A stretch of DNA of 64,000 nt from positions 13,929-77,928 of the forward strand of contig CAYFTG010000005.1 in the NCBI GenBank assembly GCA_964346175.1, in the 5' to 3' direction. The stretch's first letter is position 1, and the number at the start of each line of letters is the position of its first letter. Positions 61,293-64,000 of the stretch are shown in pieces. The notes beneath the pieces are model-generated. The model worked only from the letters and a program-made list of their open reading frames with translations. It was not told the DNA's origin and ran no database searches. A program made the position numbers and the translations under genes. Origin of the DNA: DTU032 sp964346175. GTDB taxonomy: Bacteria > Bacillota > Clostridia > Saccharofermentanales > DTU023.

Positions 61293-61419
61293 GTGTATAT
61301 AAAATGTAAAATCTGCTACTAACTTGCTGCCAAGCAGAGTGAAATCTTAATAAATGGAAAAATCCTTTAGGTGAAAGTGCAGTTACTAGAGGTGGAGAGC
61401 GGGCGCAGTCGAGCTTTCG

Positions 61420-61448
61420 TTGACACTTTTCAGCTACACTACTATAAT
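61420..61448 (+). promoter_or_regulatory. Consensus sigma-A promoter of ileS
   Basis: Perfect TTGACA (61420-61425), 17-base spacer, perfect TATAAT (61443-61448). The predicted leader is only about 55 bases. Confidence 0.92.
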
Positions 61449-61509
61449 TCTTAAGACGTTGCAGATATAAAGAAAATATAAGTAAATCAAGTGAAACAGG
61501 TAAATAGAA

Positions 61510-64000
61510 ATGTACAAAAAAGTAGATAGCAGTTTAGATTTTGTCTCGAGAGAGTTAGAAGTGCTTGAGTTTTGGAAAAAGCACGACATAATTGATAAAT
61601 CTTTGTCGCAAAGAGAAGGCAATGAGATTTATTCCTTCTATGAGGGACCGCCGACCGCGAACGGGCAACCGCATACCGGGCACGTGCTGACCCGCGTTAT
61701 TAAAGACTTAATTCCTCGCTATCGCACCATGAAGGGCTATTATGTGCCGCGTAAAGCCGGCTGGGATACTCACGGCCTGCCTGTCGAACTTGAAGTCGAG
61801 AAGAAGCTGGGCCTCAACGGTAAAGAACACATCGAAGAATACGGTGTTGAGGAATTTATTGAAGAGTGCAAAAAGAGCGTCTGGAAATATCTGAGCGAGT
61901 GGGAAGACATGACTGAACGTGTCGGTTTTTGGGTGGACATGGACAACGCCTATGTTACCTACGAAAACGACTATATCGAATCAGTCTGGTGGGCTCTTAA
62001 AGAGATCTGGAAAAAGGGCCTGATCTACAAGGGCCATCGCGTAGTCCCTTACTGCCCGCGTTGCGGCACTGCTCTCTCCAGCCATGAGGTCGCACAGGGA
62101 TATCAAGATATTACTGAAACCTCGATCTATGTCCGCATGCCTGTCGAAGGGGAGGATAACACCTACTTTGCAGTCTGGACGACAACTCCTTGGACCCTGC
62201 CCTCCAACGTGGCACTCTGTGTTAATGCAGATGAAGAGTATGCTCTGGTCGAGTTAACTTGCTGTGATGAGAACTCACCCAGCCGCTATTACTTGGCTAC
62301 AGCTTTGGTGGAAGAAGTATTCGGCGAGGACGCAAGAATTGTCCGCACCATGCCGGGAAGCGAATTGTTGAATAAGCGTTATACGCCGGTTTTTGACTAC
62401 GCCGACAAAGTGATCGCAGAGCGTGAGACTGCTTTTTATGTGGTCGCTGATCCTTTTGTAAATCTNNNNNNNNNNNNNNNNNNNNNNNNNNNNNNNNNNN
62501 NNNNNNNNNNNNNNNNNNNNNNNNNNNNNNNNNNNNNNNNNNNNNNNNNNNNNNNNNNNNNNNNNTATCCTTTCGAAAATCAGGACCTGTTTGAGTCCAG
62601 TGCTCCGGCCGATTTCATCTCTGAAGCTATCGACCAGACACGTGGCTGGTTCTACACGCTCCATGCGATCAGCACCTTGTTGTTTGACCGCCCCGCTTAC
62701 AAAACTTGCCTGGTTTTAGGGCACGTTCTTGATGGAGAAGGCGTGAAGATGTCCAAGCATTTGGGTAACGTTATTCATCCTCAAGATATTTTTGACAGTG
62801 AAGGAGCGGACGCCACACGCTGGGCTTTCTTTACCACTAGTCAACCCTGGCTGCCGACCAGATTCTCGGAAGAAACGGTAAGCGAAGGTAAGCGACGTTT
62901 CATGGGCACGTTGTGGAATACTTACGCTTTCTTCGTCCTCTATGCCAATATAGATGGCTTCGAGGCGCAGGACTATAACAGGGCTGAGTATGCGGAAAAA
63001 AGGACAGTCATAGATCGCTGGATCCTTAGTCGCCTAAACAGCCTGATTAAAGATGTCGATACACGTTTAGACAAAAACGATATCACCGGTTCGGCTCGTT
63101 GTTTGCAGAGCTTTTTGGATGAGCTCTCCAACTGGTATGTGCGCCGTTCCCGTGAACGCTATTGGGGAGCGGAGATGGACGATGACAAAATTGTCGCCTA
63201 TCTGACACTCTATGAAGTTTTGGAAAAATTTGTCCGACTCATAGCTCCGTTCACACCTTTCATTTCAGAAATGATTTATCAGAACATTGTTGTGGGGCAT
63301 TTGGACTCTGCCCAGGAAAGTGTTCATTTCGAGGATTATCCCGAGGCTGATGAAAGCTTGATTGATAAGGTTTTGGAGCGAGACATGGATCTCCTGCTTG
63401 ACATCGTCGGTTTGGGACGTGCTGCTCGCAACCAGGCACAGCTAAAGATCAGGCAACCGCTGTCAAAAGCTCTAGTCGTTGGTGATAGAGAACTGCCACC
63501 CGAGCTGATGGAGCTGGTCAAAGACGAGCTTAATATCAAAGCAATTGAGTTTGGGGCAGAGGCTTCCGAATTGATCGATTACGAGTTCAAACCCCAGCTG
63601 CGCACTTTGGGCAAACGCATGGGTAAAGATCTGAATAAGGCACGCGAATTGATTTCGCAACTGCCCGGCCAAGAGACCGTAGCTGCGTTCAAGCGCGGTG
63701 AAACGATCACTCTCGACGTTGACGGTACGCTTTACGAGCTGGCAGAAGAAGACCTTTTGGTCAGCGAAGTACCGGCCGCAGGCTACGTCACAGAGAGCGA
63801 GGGCTCTTTGACAGTGGCCCTAGAAACAGAACTCAGCGACGAATTAATCGAAGAAGGCTTCGTTCGTGAAATAGTCAGCAAGGTTCAGTCCATGCGCCGC
63901 GAGATAAACTTTGAAGTGACCGATAGGGTTGATCTCTATGTCGCCGCCAACGAAAAGATGACTTCCTTAGTCACGCGCTGGCAGGAAGAAATTAGCGATG
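61510..64000 (+). CDS. ileS: Isoleucyl-tRNA synthetase, eukaryote-like type (IleS2), interrupted by gap and cut by window end
   Basis: Class I synthetase. The start MYKKVDSS, the HIGH-type motif as PHTGHVLTR (Ile replaced by Thr), RKAGWDTHGLPVELEVE and YCPRCGTALSSHEVAQGY identify the IleS2 lineage. After the gap DQTRGWFYTLHAIS and the KMSKS-type KMSKHLGNV follow, then the anticodon-binding domain to the window edge. The frame is the same on both sides of the 100 N, but homologues have roughly 200 residues between those points, so several hundred bases (part of the editing domain) are missing. IleS2 enzymes are generally mupirocin-insensitive. Confidence 0.93.
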   Translation, partial: MYKKVDSSLDFVSRELEVLEFWKKHDIIDKSLSQREGNEIYSFYEGPPTANGQPHTGHVLTRVIKDLIPRYRTMKGYYVPRKAGWDTHGLPVELEVEKKLGLNGKEHIEEYGVEEFIEECKKSVWKYLSEWEDMTERVGFWVDMDNAYVTYENDYIESVWWALKEIWKKGLIYKGHRVVPYCPRCGTALSSHEVAQGYQDITETSIYVRMPVEGEDNTYFAVWTTTPWTLPSNVALCVNADEEYALVELTCCDENSPSRYYLATALVEEVFGEDARIVRTMPGSELLNKRYTPVFDYADKVIAERETAFYVVADPFVNXXXXXXXXXXXXXXXXXXXXXXXXXXXXXXXXXXYPFENQDLFESSAPADFISEAIDQTRGWFYTLHAISTLLFDRPAYKTCLVLGHVLDGEGVKMSKHLGNVIHPQDIFDSEGADATRWAFFTTSQPWLPTRFSEETVSEGKRRFMGTLWNTYAFFVLYANIDGFEAQDYNRAEYAEKRTVIDRWILSRLNSLIKDVDTRLDKNDITGSARCLQSFLDELSNWYVRRSRERYWGAEMDDDKIVAYLTLYEVLEKFVRLIAPFTPFISEMIYQNIVVGHLDSAQESVHFEDYPEADESLIDKVLERDMDLLLDIVGLGRAARNQAQLKIRQPLSKALVVGDRELPPELMELVKDELNIKAIEFGAEASELIDYEFKPQLRTLGKRMGKDLNKARELISQLPGQETVAAFKRGETITLDVDGTLYELAEEDLLVSEVPAAGYVTESEGSLTVALETELSDELIEEGFVREIVSKVQSMRREINFEVTDRVDLYVAANEKMTSLVTRWQEEISD
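62466..62565. other. Assembly gap (100 N) inside ileS
   Basis: Exactly 100 N within one gene. Comparison with IleRS architecture suggests the true missing length is nearer 600 bases. Confidence 0.99.

Noticed and set aside
61300..61509. T-box leader before ileS (AGGTGGAGAGCGGGC looked faintly like the antiterminator)
   Set aside because: The consensus promoter at 61420-61448 lies downstream of that sequence, so it is not transcribed with ileS, and the T-box core sequence is not matched.
1..64000. CRISPR arrays, prophage, transposases or IS elements
   Set aside because: No regularly spaced repeats and no transposase, integrase or phage structural proteins are seen among the frames.

Overview
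The window looks like a scaffold from an anaerobic, Gram-positive Clostridia-type Firmicute. The pointers are rpoZ next to gmk, remA and yicC, long-form hibernation factor, PcrA, an LPETG-anchored D-Ala-D-Ala carboxypeptidase, dockerin and cohesin modules, pyruvate phosphate dikinase, ferredoxin-dependent oxoacid oxidation, sigma-A-like promoters and AAGGAGG ribosome binding sites. Three runs of exactly 100 N (55127-55226, 57512-57611, 62466-62565) show it is a draft scaffold, probably a metagenome bin or short-read assembly. The species cannot be named from the sequence alone.

Layout. 1-5.4 kb: a zinc-ribbon gene end, a YwlG-family gene and a complete glycine cleavage operon (gcvT-gcvH-gcvPA-gcvPB). 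5.4-8.6 kb: GAPDH, a zinc-ribbon membrane protein, and a suspicious head-to-head junction between a truncated GtrA gene and a class II aldolase. 8.6-15.2 kb: an OPT peptide transporter, hpf, pcrA and two HD-domain nucleotide hydrolases. 15.4-25.6 kb: an envelope cluster with a dockerin-tailed glucosaminidase, a membrane-anchored cohesin protein, GtrA, FolC, a TPR protein, an asparagine-synthase-like protein lacking the glutaminase cysteine, and a DacF-type carboxypeptidase. 25.7-35.4 kb: housekeeping genes (rplM-rpsI, tsaE-tsaB-rimI, an HPr variant, uvrC, phosphoesterase, yicC, remA, gmk, an extended rpoZ, glyS). 35.4-45.2 kb: ppdK, an acyltransferase, hemZ, a two-subunit ABC exporter and an SPFH protein. 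45.2-52 kb: a branched-chain amino acid fermentation operon. 52.2-57.5 kb: twin deaminases, ferredoxin, CorA, FMN reductase, glycosyltransferase and purine nucleoside phosphorylase. 57.6-64 kb: a small heme/redox cluster that includes a probable selenoprotein, two tRNA-Ser genes, a purine/xanthine-uracil permease and the start of ileS.

How genes work together. The clearest metabolic unit is 45477-51966: an aminotransferase (IlvE) makes branched 2-oxoacids, a four-subunit ferredoxin oxidoreductase makes acyl-CoA, and Ptb plus Buk convert acyl-CoA to acid and ATP. It is read from one strong promoter whose -10 and spacer are filled by a perfect 22-bp palindrome. Glycine cleavage and PPDK fit an amino-acid-using anaerobe.

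The most interesting signals are these. A peroxiredoxin-like gene (58760-59236, minus strand) has an in-frame TGA exactly where the first cysteine of the redox motif belongs, followed at the right distance by a bacterial SECIS-like hairpin. A dockerin-bearing cell-wall hydrolase sits directly beside a membrane-anchored cohesin protein (15466-19583). A small membrane cytochrome b gene is paired with a cytochrome b5-like lipoprotein gene (57801-58619).
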